A DNA stretch of 64,000 nucleotides from assembly GCF_048544455.1 (NCBI RefSeq), contig NC_133528.1, forward strand, positions 50,644,293 through 50,708,292, in the 5' to 3' direction. This DNA comes from Silene latifolia. Its lineage: Eukaryota > Streptophyta > Magnoliopsida > Caryophyllales > Caryophyllaceae. The notes under the pieces are model-generated. The model did no database searches and was not told where the DNA came from. It saw nothing but the letters and a program-made list of their open reading frames with translations. Below, in pieces: positions 35,395-47,007 of the stretch. A program made the position numbers and the translations under genes. The stretch's first letter is position 1, and each line of letters starts with the position of its first letter.

Positions 35395-37604
35395 TGTTGG
35401 GTTCCTTATATTGGTGATAACATGCCCATTTGATTTGTGTTATCTTAGTTTACCTTTTCAGGATTAATGATTAATTCAAGCATGGATTAAGAAGTGTTGA
35501 AGTTGTTAATCATCCCTTGTATTGAGTCTTAGTGTCATCTAATGTACAAGCGAGAAAGTAGAGTATCTTAGAGTAATAGAAACAGTCAAGTCGACTGTTG
35601 CTTTCATTAGTAAACAGCTGCTTGGATTGTTGCCACAATTCGTAAAACTTGAAGCCCTTTTTATCTTTCAAAAACCTTCACGTGTCTCTTGTTTTTCAAA
35701 GATAAAACTTCAGATTTTATTAGGAGTAGGTCTTCAATAAAGAGTGGTTTGAATTATTATTAATTTCAAAATATTTCCTCTTTATGCAAATTCAATCCTT
35801 TGGTCTTTTAGAAAACAAGAAATGTTTTTTGCCATATTTGTGTTAACTTGTCATCATGTGACTTGTCTCACATCCTTTGTTTTCTGAATTTGCATGAGCT
35901 TTTAAGGATATCTTTCAAACACTCTTTCTCTATTCTTGCCTTTGCAAAAGAGTCCTCTTTGGTGCAAGTTTTGGGTGGTTGCAAATGCCTTTCACATGTG
36001 TGGTCTTTGACCCTTCAAAACCCTAGCAACCCCTTCACTCACCTTCTCTATATAAGACGTGCCTCTCTTTCATAAAATCGCAAGACTTTTCTGAAATAAT
36101 TTTCCAACTTTGCAAATTGTTTTTAAAGCTTAAAAATCGTGTGTCTTTGCAAAAACCTTTAAAAGTCTTCAAGTTGTTGTTACGATGTGGCTCTTTGTTA
36201 CTTTATAATACTAAACTCTCTTGCTTAAGAATTGTTGATCTTGTAAAAGTTGTCCATCTCTATTCTTTGCTAAGAATATGTTAGTGGAAACTTGATCCTA
36301 TAACATTCTAAGTGTGTTAGTAGAGTTTAGGACGGAGTAGTCTTTAACTCTTGGCAACCGGAGTAGGTTGCGAGTTAGCTTGTCATAAGAACGGAGTAGT
36401 TCTTGTACTAGCTTTACAACCGGAGTAGGTTGGTGTCTTTTATTGTAAGGGTCTTTTAGTAGTCGGAGTAGATCACTAAAAGAAAGCAATAAAAAGGTAG
36501 ATTGGACGTAGGCACTTGAGTTTCTTGCCGAACCAATTCAAAAATCTCGTGTTCAATTGTTTTACTTTATTTCCGCTGCAATTTACTTTGTTTGTTTGTT
36601 TTGCTTTGCTTAACCTTAGAAGTAGAGCTGATCAAAAGCGGGCTTGGGCCGGACATGGGCCGGGCCTAGCTGCTAAAAACGTGTCCGGTGGGCCGTATTT
36701 TATAGCCCGAGCCCGCTAAGCGGACTATTTTCCACTGTCCGTACCCGCCCACTTCAAGAGAGCGGGCCGGCCTGTGGGCCTGACTAAAATAAAATACAAA
36801 TTAGTTTACTAGATTTTGGAAAAAAATATAAGTTTGGCTATGTTCTACTACAAACATCAAAAGTTCATTTTTGCCTCGTTATTTGCGCGACACCGTTAGC
36901 GATTACATACACTCTCGTGTAAATACTTGAAAGGTACTATCTTTATATGAAAATCCTGTTAGCATGTACAATCTCGGAAAATTTTTATATGACAAGTGTA
37001 AATACCGACAATCTCCCACTTATACGTAAGGTAGAAGTATTCATTTGCGCTACCTAATTGATTTAGAGTGTAAAAATTGCAAATGAAATGAGTAGAGAAC
37101 GTGTGAGAAATGAGGGGTTAAGGACTTTTATGAGATTACTATTAATAGCGGGCCTAGCGGGCCGCCCATGGACAATTTTGTTTAGTCCAAGCCCGTCCAT
37201 TTATTTTAGCGGGCCTATTTTTCTTGTCCGTCACCCGTTTAATTTTTTATTTTTCTTGTCCAAGCCCACTATTTTAGCGGGCCGAACGGGCTGGGCCAAA
37301 CGGGTCGGCCCGCACTTGATCAGCTCTACTTAGAAGTAACAGTTCATCATACTGTCACATTTGGTCTGCAGTCCGTATTCCATAAACTGAGACAAATAAA
37401 TACAAATGAAACAGTTATTCTTTCATACTTCAAAGAAACATTCATCTTGATATTCGTTTAGTCTTTCAATATTATTCGAAGTATCCTCTAATCTCTTTTG
37501 TTCTCATAACTCACTTTAAATCAATAAAGTTGAAGTTAAAATTTTTAACTAGTACTTAATTCACCCCCTCCCCCTCTTAGGTACTCGAATCCATAAACTC
37601 AACA
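35395..37604 (+). repeat. SIRE 3' LTR (LTR2) with a hAT MITE inside
   Basis: Starts TGTTGGGTTCC after the polypurine tract and ends CTCAACA, followed by ATGAT (37605-37609), the same target duplication that flanks LTR1. TATATAA is at 36049-36055. Without the 714-bp MITE and its duplication the LTR is about 1.5 kb, like LTR1. Confidence 0.92.
36623..37328. mobile_element. hAT-type MITE (706 bp) in LTR2
   Basis: Terminal inverted repeats TAGAGCTGATCAA are nearly perfect over about 21 bases. They are flanked by a perfect 8-bp duplication CTTAGAAG (36615-36622 and 37329-37336), the size made by hAT transposases. Subterminal parts are full of AGCGGGCC/GGGCCG words. No transposase frame is present. 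It is absent from LTR1. Confidence 0.93.
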
Positions 37605-40522
37605 ATGATGTTGGAATGTCTGTTGGTTTTGTCCATCTGCCCTGAACGCTCATTTGTAACTCGTCTCTTACAGGATTCCTTGGGCCTTGATGATAACTCG
37701 TCCCCACACCTGTTGAAGAAATGTCTTGAATGCCACCTAATCTTAGAGTGATTGATGACAATTTATAGCTTACAAGAAAATGAGATTATTTGCATGGTAT
37801 CATCCCATGGACGCTTTGGGTTCAGATAAAAAGATGAGAGATATGTCGTGGAGAAAGGAATGAAGCATTGCTATTAGCCTATAGTACAGACTCAAAACTG
37901 GCGAACAATTTACATGTTCGCCTAAATCATCATAAACGAGTTAATTAATCCATCCATCCATTCAATTCTAACCCTGAAATATCTTTTTCTCTGCTTAGTA
38001 TATTCCGAAATTTGTCTACTGCTCGATCTGATGTTTTGTGGGGCTGTGTGTGGGCTTGATGCTGTTTCGTGCATATAGCATACCTTGTTGCTTCCGGTAA
38101 AAAGTCTCCACTCCACACTGTTTTCCTATAAAATTAATGTATTGATTACATTATTGTTACCTTTGATTAGCTTTCGATTTGAACACATGGTTATCCTTGT
38201 ATTGTAGGAAGTTATTACATATCGTTATCAGAATTACACTGTTTAGTGGAGCATGAACAGCAGTTATGGGGCAACTTTCCTTGCTAATTTGGAGCTTGGT
38301 TGTTGATGCCTAAGTAAGAACTGAACGGCCAAGAATGATCCTCCAGGAATCTTGGGACCAGCAGCAATATTGCCTCTTCTTTTTCATTTCCGTATTCATG
38401 AAAAAATGGCTTCATTTGGTGTGATCTCTTGTTTCCTTTGTTGGCATCGTCGTTCAGTTGCCATCGGAGCATGTAATCATTAAGAGGATGTTAATTTTTT
38501 CCTTGTATTATTGAGCCACAAAGCTAATACAAAACCGGGGACAAGGATTTAAACATGCGATTTGTGATAAACGTTTACAGGTAGGTCCCAATCAGTACCA
38601 TTAGGTCATTAAAACTTTAAATGTAGGAGGATGGCTGAGTATAGTTTCATCTTGATATCATTTATAGGATTCTGCAGCATTCATTCACTTGCATAATTGG
38701 CATGAAAAATTTGTAAGATGTACGGACAGTATATTACTAGTAATTTAATTTGTAACGTTTTAGGTAGTGCAGTGAAAACATAATTTTCCATATATTTAAT
38801 TTCCTAATTCCGATGATCTTTCTCTAGCAAAGGTAATTTGGTACGGAGTATTAATTAACATAGTAGTAGTAAATGTAGTAAAACAAGGAAGAGAAGAAAA
38901 CACCTTGAATAATTTTCATTAAAATAAAGAATCGATTGTAAAGAACTCTAACTATAAGATATAAATAGGTAATTTTACAACAATTTTTTGAGTTAAAATA
39001 CGAGTGACCCAGTCCAACTCGAAATGACCTGAAATCCTGAATATATGAGAGAATCAAACAAATAATTCCTAACTAACCCGTTTCGGAGCTGTTTGCAGGA
39101 CCTAGTGTTATAGAAAGTGAGATGAGGTTGGAATTTTGTACCCCCATTGGCGAGGACTTACCTGACTTCCAAACTACAAGTTGTGTAGTGTAGGGACTAG
39201 GGAGGGGAGGTAGCCGGTAGGTATCTGCAAATAATGGATGCATGTGTTATTGATTTTACTGGAGAATCTGAATCTCCCATGTGATGAATCTTGTAGACGC
39301 ACACTGCTAAGTGCTACTACCACACACTGATTTGAGCAGTAGGACTAGGACATCATCCTCAGTCTCACTTGGTTTTTTCATCTTTACCTTACCTAACAAC
39401 AATGTAAACATGCTTACAAAAACATCAATCACATTTCCACCAATGAAAAACCAAGAACTGAATTGAAGGCTTCCTTCTTGACATCCCTACTCTTTTCTAA
39501 ACGAGTAACTATTTTAACTAATCTTAATCTATACTAGTATATGGTGTTAGCCGTACCGGCGTAGCTAACACTTAAATAAACGAGAATTTAATTTCTTCTG
39601 AATACTATACTTTGTTTCCTAAACCAAAGTAGATGTGGAGAATTGGTCAGCAAGGCATTGACCATCAATATGTTATCCTTTGTTTTCCGAGATCATTGGT
39701 TCGAACAGAAGTCTAGAAAACCCATGAATTCATGATCGTTTATCATCTGAATGCTCTTTTCAATCCCAATTACACCTGATGAAAAACAACTCCTTAAATT
39801 TTCACGAGGTTGTCGATAAAGAAAAACTGCAGGTTGAAAGAGAATGACAAGTTACCCATTGTTAAAGCACTAGCAAAGATGACAGCGGAGAGGATGAACA
39901 CTATGATGGAAGCTCTCTTAAGAAACGCAACCAGTTTTCGAACAAAGTATTGTCCCCAGAAACCAGCCAGAAGTGAGATTGACATAAGGTATAATGCTGC
40001 ATTCAAAATAATACGATTAAACCATTAAACCTAACAGTTAGGCTGTCGCTCATAAATAAACTATGGGACAAAAAATTTAAAAAGGAGGTTGGCTCAACTT
40101 TAAAGGTATTCCGTATTATATAACTTAATCATAAGGCAACTTTCGACTAAAACTGACACATATTGTCGCATTTTATCATTTCAAATCAGTACGGAGTATT
40201 AATTTTCCTTTGTGCAAGATTAGTCTGAATTCAGTACCAGCTGCATTCTGTCGTTTTCATTTTCAAATCTATGGCAAATTTCTTATGTTATTAATTGCCA
40301 AAAATGAAGTTACTTTCATAAATTGTGGTACAACACAGACTCATTCGTTAGAACATATAAACGGGAATCGAAGGAGGACCTACCATGAGGAATTGGGAAC
40401 CTTCTGAGAAAGTAGAATTCGACCACAGACAAGGATGATGAGAACAACATAACAAAAGTCGCTGTTGCACTCGCCACCTGTTACATAGTATATACTGAAT
40501 TAACTAAGCGCGAAAAAACAAG

Positions 40523-40560
<38 letters not shown>

Positions 40561-41057
40561 AGACAACAATTAACTACTCACTAACTCGACTACAATTTTA
40601 GAGTTTTAAGTCAACGACAAAAACTACCCTTGTACCTCAAGGCTCCCTAGGTGCCGTCGATGTCGGGTTAAGAGGGTGTTAGATATGTACAGACTTTGTA
40701 GTTTTCAGATGAGATATAGTGAAGATTCCTTTAAGAGTTGTGCATATCAGTGGTGCTTCACAGTGTAAGAAGTCGTACGAAATATTTAGTTAATTGTTAT
40801 GCATCATTCCGTTTGGGTTCACTGGAAATGGAAATTGTTTTGGTGTTTGAAAAGTGCTGAAAAACAAGAGTCAATCTATTTCTAGATTAGGTTGTTCCTT
40901 ACAAATCTCATTAAAAGTTTCATATATCTAGCAAAATTTGTAGGAGAATTTGGAGAAATGCTTATATGGGGCACACCTTAAAAAGACCACAATCAAATAC
41001 AGTTATCATAATGCAAAGCGTTAAGAGTGCAGGAAAAATACTGTTTTTCAGAGACAA
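37605..41057. repeat. Duplicated host block, right copy (3.45 kb)
   Basis: Right-hand partner of 26928-30360. Here the block continues without a break into the rest of the TauE/SafE gene, so this is the original genomic position. Confidence 0.93.
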
Positions 41058-44000
41058 ATAGCAATCAAATTGCAAATTAACTTTAGGGTAACAGAAAAAC
41101 ATATAAAAACCCGGAACATGCCCTCATAGTCATTTGTTCTTTTGGGACTTTGGCATATATTGAACAACCTACTACATCACATCAAACAGCTATCTAAAAG
41201 CAACGCTCGTATATTGTCATGAAGCAATAAATGGGTGTTTCCTTTTCAGTGAAGGGAGGATCGGAAACGGCCTTTTGTTATTGTGTGGTAAAGGCTAGGA
41301 TTGAGATTCTCTTTAGAGGTGGTGACAATGATGATGATGATGATGATGATGATTTGCTAACATATTCCTGCATTCCACTATAATACATTAATACTCACAT
41401 GGCTGTCGTGAGGCCGAAGGGAATCAAATGTGCAAAAAATACAACACTTACATCCCACCAATGTTATACCGAGTTAGATGCAAATGTTAGAGGCAATACA
41501 TGTTGAAGTGTGGTGCGGAGTGTTAGACACACTGCTATTATGTGAAGTTTCGTGCTTTCAGCCTAAAATGAAATTTTGAAGTGTGTCGGACTGCTAGACG
41601 TGTACACGGGTCACTCCACCAAAGAGAATGTTGAAGTAACGTAGCACAAACAACCATGCTAAATGATTAAAGATACTAATGGTATTACCTGAGGAATTAC
41701 ACCAATCTCAAGAAGCAGGGGTCCAAGAATAAATCCACCACCGGATCCCAAAAGACCGCCAACAGTGCCCCCTAGAAGACCACAAAGTGCACAAAATGAA
41801 ATGGTGATAGGAGTAAATTCGATTGAAGCGCCACAAACTGACTCGGTGTTCCCACATATCTTTCTCTTCTTGCCTTCTTTGTACAACTTTATTGCTTCAT
41901 ACCCAAAAACTCCAAAAGCCACCGGAAACTGAACAAGTAAAAAAACAAAGAGCGCAAAACAAATAATTATTTATAGAACTAACTAGCCATCTTTAACGAC
42001 ACAATTTTGGGTTTTAAACAGTGATGTGTGAAAAGTACATCAAATATTCAAATGTAACCTTGAATACAGGTTAAGTGATTACCTGAACAAGATTAAGCAC
42101 CCAATACCACATACTACAGGCTGCAGCATTATTCTGTAGATGTAGAATTTAAAAACAGTAAACATATGAAAGATTATATGAAAGAAAAAGAAGGTGAAAA
42201 TAGACGTTTTGCAATCAAAATTGCTAAAGCTGTGAAGTTACTTGCCTTGAGGACTTGAAGCAGGACGAAAACAACCCAGACGATTACCAAGAGTAACAGT
42301 CTTTTCCAGTTTAGGTTGAAGCAAATAATATCCTGGACAGATTCAAAAAGGGTCCAACATCAAATGCACATATAAAATCGACAACAATTGCGTTATTGAA
42401 GTGGAAAATGAAAAAGTTTAATGGCACAAATACAACACAAAAAAGCAATAAGGCAAGCGTAGTTTGCTGAAATACTCACAAATGCTGTTTTCTCTACTTT
42501 AGGATTTAAAGGCTCATAATCTGCATCTATAAGGACTGCAAATGATTGAATCAACAAAAGGAAATTACATGGTATCTCAAGATTAGAAATTTGAGCTAGG
42601 AATCTAATGGACTAATACTACTTCTTTAGTTACTTACGTTCACCCCTTGAATCAACAAAAGTATCCCGTTGCTTTTCCAGCTCGTTCTGCAAAATAAACC
42701 ACCTAAATTTACTACTACTGTAAAGCATAAAATAATTTGAAATAAACTAATCACAAGTAGAGCAATGTTCTTTTCAATGGAAATTAAACTGAGTTGAATT
42801 GAATTTGCTGAACTGAAACAAAATGGAACTTTTTGAACAGAGCTGCATTGCACATGACTGGAAATGTCGGACACGACTGTTTTGTGTTAAAATTTCATGC
42901 TTTTGGATTAGAATTAGGTGTTGCTGTGTCATGCTGGAAGCTCAAGGTGTCGGATGTACAACACATAAATTGTATGTTAAAGCTAATTTTAGAGTGAGAT
43001 AGTCTCTTAGAAGAACAACAGTTAGTCGATATTTTCCATCTTTCCGACTACTAATCTAGCCATTATCTGTCCTATTGTACACCAGAATTCTGAGTCTGAC
43101 TACTAATTTTCTGATTACTTAACTAAAACAAAAGTTTTGGAGGGTGTAAGTTAACCTTTTAAATAGTGGAATTTACATCAGCGGAATGACATAGATTAGC
43201 TAACATAGACCAGAATCCCGTTATTTTAATCGTAACAATAACGGAGTACTATATTAAGTTATTAACTACGTATAAATATGGCTAACACAAGGGCCTTAGC
43301 CTGGTGAAACCTACATAATTACCTTCAAAATTGTTTCTTCTTTCCACATAACAACCCCCTTACTAAAGGACCTACTTGATGTGCCTGAAAAGTGAATGTA
43401 TCATACAATTACTCCATTAATATGTTGATCAACAAATGGACATAATAATCATAAACATCAAACTAAACTTCAACATAAAGATTTAATTAAACAACTATTT
43501 TTATCCGTACCATATTCAAAAGGCCTATAATATATAACTTAATTGAGACGGAGGGAGTATTAATTCGAGAATGAATTTCTGACAAATGGGAAAGAGTTTG
43601 CTTACCAACCTAAGAAGAGAATAATGATGAGAACAGTAATGAGCCAGTAAGGGAAGACAACTGAAAAAGCAACTCCAATGGTGATACCAAGCATAAGCAT
43701 GGGCTGAAACAAGAGTGCTAAATCATAATCTAAAATCGGAACATCCTTTGATGGATGTTGCACTCTTAGATTATACCATACTGATGCTGCTGATGCTGCC
43801 ATTATCATACCTACCCACAAAAATTAAAAACAAACACATTTTAAACCAACATCTCACATTTGGTGTTATCATAAACATGCAATTTTAGATATAACACCGT
43901 AATTCTTCTATAAGACCGTCTTTTGAATGACCAAAGTTTGAATCTTTTGAATGCAGGAACTTACATTTAGAGATAGCAGCAGCAGATTTGGTATCAAACC

Positions 44001-44366
44001 CAACAATCAAAGTAAGCATAGGAACAAAAATGCCGCCACCACCAACACCACCAACTGTTCCAAATGCTGATCCTAAGAATCCAATTATCGTGGCAACCGC
44101 CATTCTCCATCCTAATTCTAATTTCTGTTACAAACCCACATCAAATTAACACTCAAAATCACAACTTTAATGCTTAATCATGAAATACACAAAAAAAAAA
44201 CAGAGGAAGATGAACATACAGGCCAAACTTTCTGGTTGTTTGAAAGACTAGAATTAAGTGAAGATTGTTGAAGTTTTAGTTGGTAATTTGTAATGAAAAC
44301 AACTGAAAGAAGAGCAATAGAAGAAGAAGATAGTATATATAAAACCATGGATTTAGTTGTTGCCAT
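39693..44366 (-). CDS. Sulfite exporter TauE/SafE family membrane protein, 12 exons, 456 residues
   Basis: Exons on the minus strand: 44366-44220, 44124-43965, 43810-43610, 43384-43323, 42686-42638, 42535-42480, 42332-42246, 42133-42083, 41928-41689, 40477-40384, 39996-39856, 39775-39693. Joined, they give 1371 bases in one open frame ending at TGA 39695-39693, close to the usual family length of about 470. All introns are GT-AG except intron 7, which is GC-AG (AAG|GCAAGT). The N-terminus ([20 protein letters not shown]) looks like a signal anchor. Two related halves carry Gly-rich motifs [11 protein letters not shown] (about residue 75) and [14 protein letters not shown] (about 328), as in TauE/SafE proteins. 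The C-terminus has [10 protein letters not shown] and [12 protein letters not shown]. Bacterial relatives export sulfite or other anions; the plant substrate is not shown here. Exon 3's donor (GGTTGG) is weak but keeps the frame. Confidence 0.93.
41326..41353. repeat. (GAT)n microsatellite in intron 9 of the TauE/SafE gene
   Basis: About eight to nine GAT units in the part of intron 9 that lies outside the duplicated block. Confidence 0.85.
43520..43560. mobile_element. End fragment of a Stowaway-type MITE in intron 3
   Basis: TTGAGACGGAGGGAGTA followed by TTAA is the typical terminus of Stowaway elements (reverse of TACTCCCTCCGTCTCAA). No matching opposite end is visible, so it is a remnant. 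Confidence 0.5.
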
Positions 44367-44509
44367 GGTTATTATGGTTTAGTGAAGCAGTGATGGCGTG
44401 TTATTGTTACTTGGTGCTGAAACTAGAGAGAGAGGCAGAAAGAAGAAGCAAATTTGTTGGTAGTTCCAAAATACGGGCGTTACGTACCCCTTATATTGTC
44501 ATTTGTGGG

Positions 44510-44522
44510 GGTTTATATATAT
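44510..44522 (-). promoter_or_regulatory. Candidate TATA box of the TauE/SafE gene
   Basis: TATATATAAA on the minus strand lies about 145 bases upstream of the start codon, with a purine/pyrimidine-rich leader between. Placed by position only. Confidence 0.45.
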
Positions 44523-44589
44523 GGTAACGGATCATTTACTGATTGTGTTTAATATATTTTCTTAATAAGTTTCTAAGAGAGATAGGGAT

Positions 44590-45595
44590 GAAAGATGCTA
44601 CGGTTACACTTAGTGTATAGAAGATTCTATACACTACCAATCGAATTTCGACATATGGAGGAATCTATTATTAAGGAAAATTTGTTAATTTTAGAATTAT
44701 ACTAATAATTATATTTTCCATAATTAAACATTATGTATTTTAACATAATCACGTCCATATCTTGTAAAATTTTCTAAACTGAAAATTGATCATAAAAATT
44801 TTATACTGTTACTTGGGTAAAAAAAACCCTAAAATTTTCTAAACTGACAATTTATTACAAAAAGTCTAATTCTTAAAAAGTAAAATTTTTTACCTACAAA
44901 AGGTAGTTTATGAATTAGGCACAACGATATTATTAACGTCCATGACTCGATTTGATTTTGTTACATACGAACCAATAACATTGAAATATTAATAACGTCA
45001 ATTATTCGGTTTGCTTTGCTTTAATAGCGTCATTGATAGATTCAATTACTCGATTAGGTTGTTGGAGGGATAACGGTTTGGGTAGTGGTTGGCACGGCCA
45101 GGGCGGCGCACAAGGAGGATGAAGAGGTAGTTGACGGCGTGAAGTGATGGTGTATAAGTGTTACATGGTGGTCGCAACAACTTGGTGGTGGTGTACGTTA
45201 AATCGATCTCAAATATATATCTGAAGTATGAGTTCACGATGGTGTCAGACTCGTTCGCCACCGTGAGAGGTTTGCCTGCGCCGGCAACTGAGTTAATTGG
45301 CCGGGAAAGAAACCGTAGTTGTGGTGTGGTGGTACGTAGGGATTGGCAGTAAGGGAAAACACGTAAAAGATGGAAAATTAAATTACAATATCTTAGCAAA
45401 TATAAAAAATTTAAAGAAATAATTAATATTTTCGGAAAACTTTTAAAATTTGATTTGTTTATATTTTAGGTTCTAAAATATTACAAAATTACTTAAAAAA
45501 AGATTCTATCTTATACCCCACCATTGCCACATGTCAATATGGTACTCGCAGTGTATAGAAGATTCTATACACCGAGTGTAACCGTAGCTTTTTCG
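44590..45595. mobile_element. MULE-type MITE / non-autonomous Mutator-like element (1.0 kb)
   Basis: The ends are inverted repeats of about 45 bases containing GCTACGGTTACACT and the inner block GTGTATAGAAGATTCTATAC. They are flanked by a perfect 9-bp duplication GATAGGGAT (44581-44589 and 45596-45604), the size made by Mutator transposases. The centre (45050-45355) is GC-richer than the AT-rich arms and has open frames on both strands. It could be captured host sequence, but no gene is recognised. No transposase is present. Confidence 0.9.
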
Positions 45596-45604
45596 GATAG
45601 GGAT

Positions 45605-46070
45605 ATAGAGCCAATTCCCTAACTTAACAAAGATTGCAATTTCTTTTCAAATTTGTTTAGATTTACTATATATGTATTGTATGCGACATTTTCGGTGTAA
45701 TTGTAAGTTCAATCGTTGTACGTATCGAATTGGATATCTGAATGACCGTTTTATAATTTAAAGAGCATAAGTTATTCTATTAAATGCGCAAGTGTACAAT
45801 AACGAATAAAGGAAGAACAAAAATTAAACATTATGTTGTAATATATTAACGTGAGACTCTCTCGTAAAAATATGTATTGTGATATGTATTAATGTACATA
45901 CAAGCTTTTAGAAGAAATCTTGCAATTTTTTCCATAATCTTTTAAACATCTTGATTCTTGCACATGAATTAAAAGACAAAATTAAAATGAATCTTGTAAA
46001 TATCTTGAAATCTTACTTGAAGGAAAATTTCTAAATTGGGTGCCTAAACTTTGGCTAATTTTAATTTCAC
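45605..46070. other. AT-rich intergenic DNA
   Basis: No gene or defined repeat recognised. Confidence 0.5.
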
Positions 46071-46075
46071 AAATT

Positions 46076-46247
46076 CTCATTATAGACTGATACTATCCGT
46101 CTATAATAAAAGACGGACCAAATACAATACCACTTTTTTAATAGGACAAACAACAAGTGAGACAGTGGGGGCAAAAAATGTCACAACTTTCATTGTATTT
46201 GACTCGTCTATAATAATAGACGGATATACCCGTCTATAGCAAGACTA
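46076..46247. mobile_element. Small MITE (about 170 bp)
   Basis: Imperfect inverted ends, TATAGAC...ATCCGTCTAT...AGACG on the left and the reverse on the right, both leading inward to CAAATACAAT. The centre is short with no coding potential. A target duplication could not be fixed with confidence. Confidence 0.65.
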
Positions 46248-46309
46248 ATTGTTTTTAATTCAAGTGTCTGAGATTTGAGTAACTTCAATTGTGTGCCTCA
46301 AGTATAAGT

Positions 46310-47007
46310 AAACCTGTCAAATGAGTCAATCGGTTCAATTTCGGGTCTGGTCACTTCGGATTTGGGTTCTTCGGGTTTGCGAAAATTGGGTTAGATTGTG
46401 TCTGGCGGAGTCATTTTGTTCGGGTCATTTTCGGGTGGGTTGTTATCAAGTTATTTGGAAATAGCGGTCAATATACAATAATAACTTTTAAGTTTGTTTA
46501 ATTATATATAAATATATTTTTGAATAAATATTATAAAAATAAAAAGGTACCCAAAATGTTTATAAATCTTAGGCACTCTACGTGAAACTAACCAAACCTT
46601 GGTTACTGTAATTAAAAAATGTGCCTTCACCTGAGGTATCAAAATTCAAAACTGAAAATACTCAAATCTCAAACACTTCACTAAAAGTTAAACCAAATTT
46701 TAAGTAACTACCTTGGAAAAATTCCTACCTTCAGTATCTTGAAAAAATTAACTCCTTTATATATGAATAATTTAAAAAAAACATATTAATTACCGTAAAT
46801 TAATTAAAAACAAAATATAAATAAGAAAAAATTACAATTGTTTAAATAGTCTTGCATAACATGTTTAATGTAGACCTGACAAAACGGGTCAACATGTCAA
46901 GTTCGGGTCAGGCCAATTCGGATCGGGTCAGTTCGGGTCTCTCATTGAATTCGGGTTAATTCGGGTCGGGACGGGTCTTTTCGGGTTTTGAGTCTGTTTC
47001 GGGTTTT
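46310..47007. other. Two hAT-like element pieces rich in TCGGGTC words
   Basis: Blocks at about 46312-46450 and 46872-47007 both open with a TAAACCTGTCAAA / TAGACCTGACAAA type sequence and go on with dense TCGGGTC/TTCGGGT words, like the subterminal parts of non-autonomous hAT elements. Both are in the same orientation and no right end is found. The Athila-type LTR starts directly after the second. Confidence 0.4.

Noticed and set aside
36516-36719. Open frame in LTR2 running into the MITE
   Set aside because: It spans the MITE insertion point and has no domain.
37088-37333. Open frame inside the hAT MITE
   Set aside because: Runs through subterminal repeats and the inverted end. No transposase motif.
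24765-41057. Reading 25438-37604 as one ordinary full-length copia element with two LTRs
   Set aside because: After LTR1 there is host DNA and not a primer-binding site, and gag, protease and integrase N-terminus are missing. LTR1 has the duplication ATGAT on both sides.
45046-45399. Open frames in the centre of the MULE-type element as a real gene
   Set aside because: Both strands open, no start context or splice pattern, no recognised family. Kept only as a possible capture.
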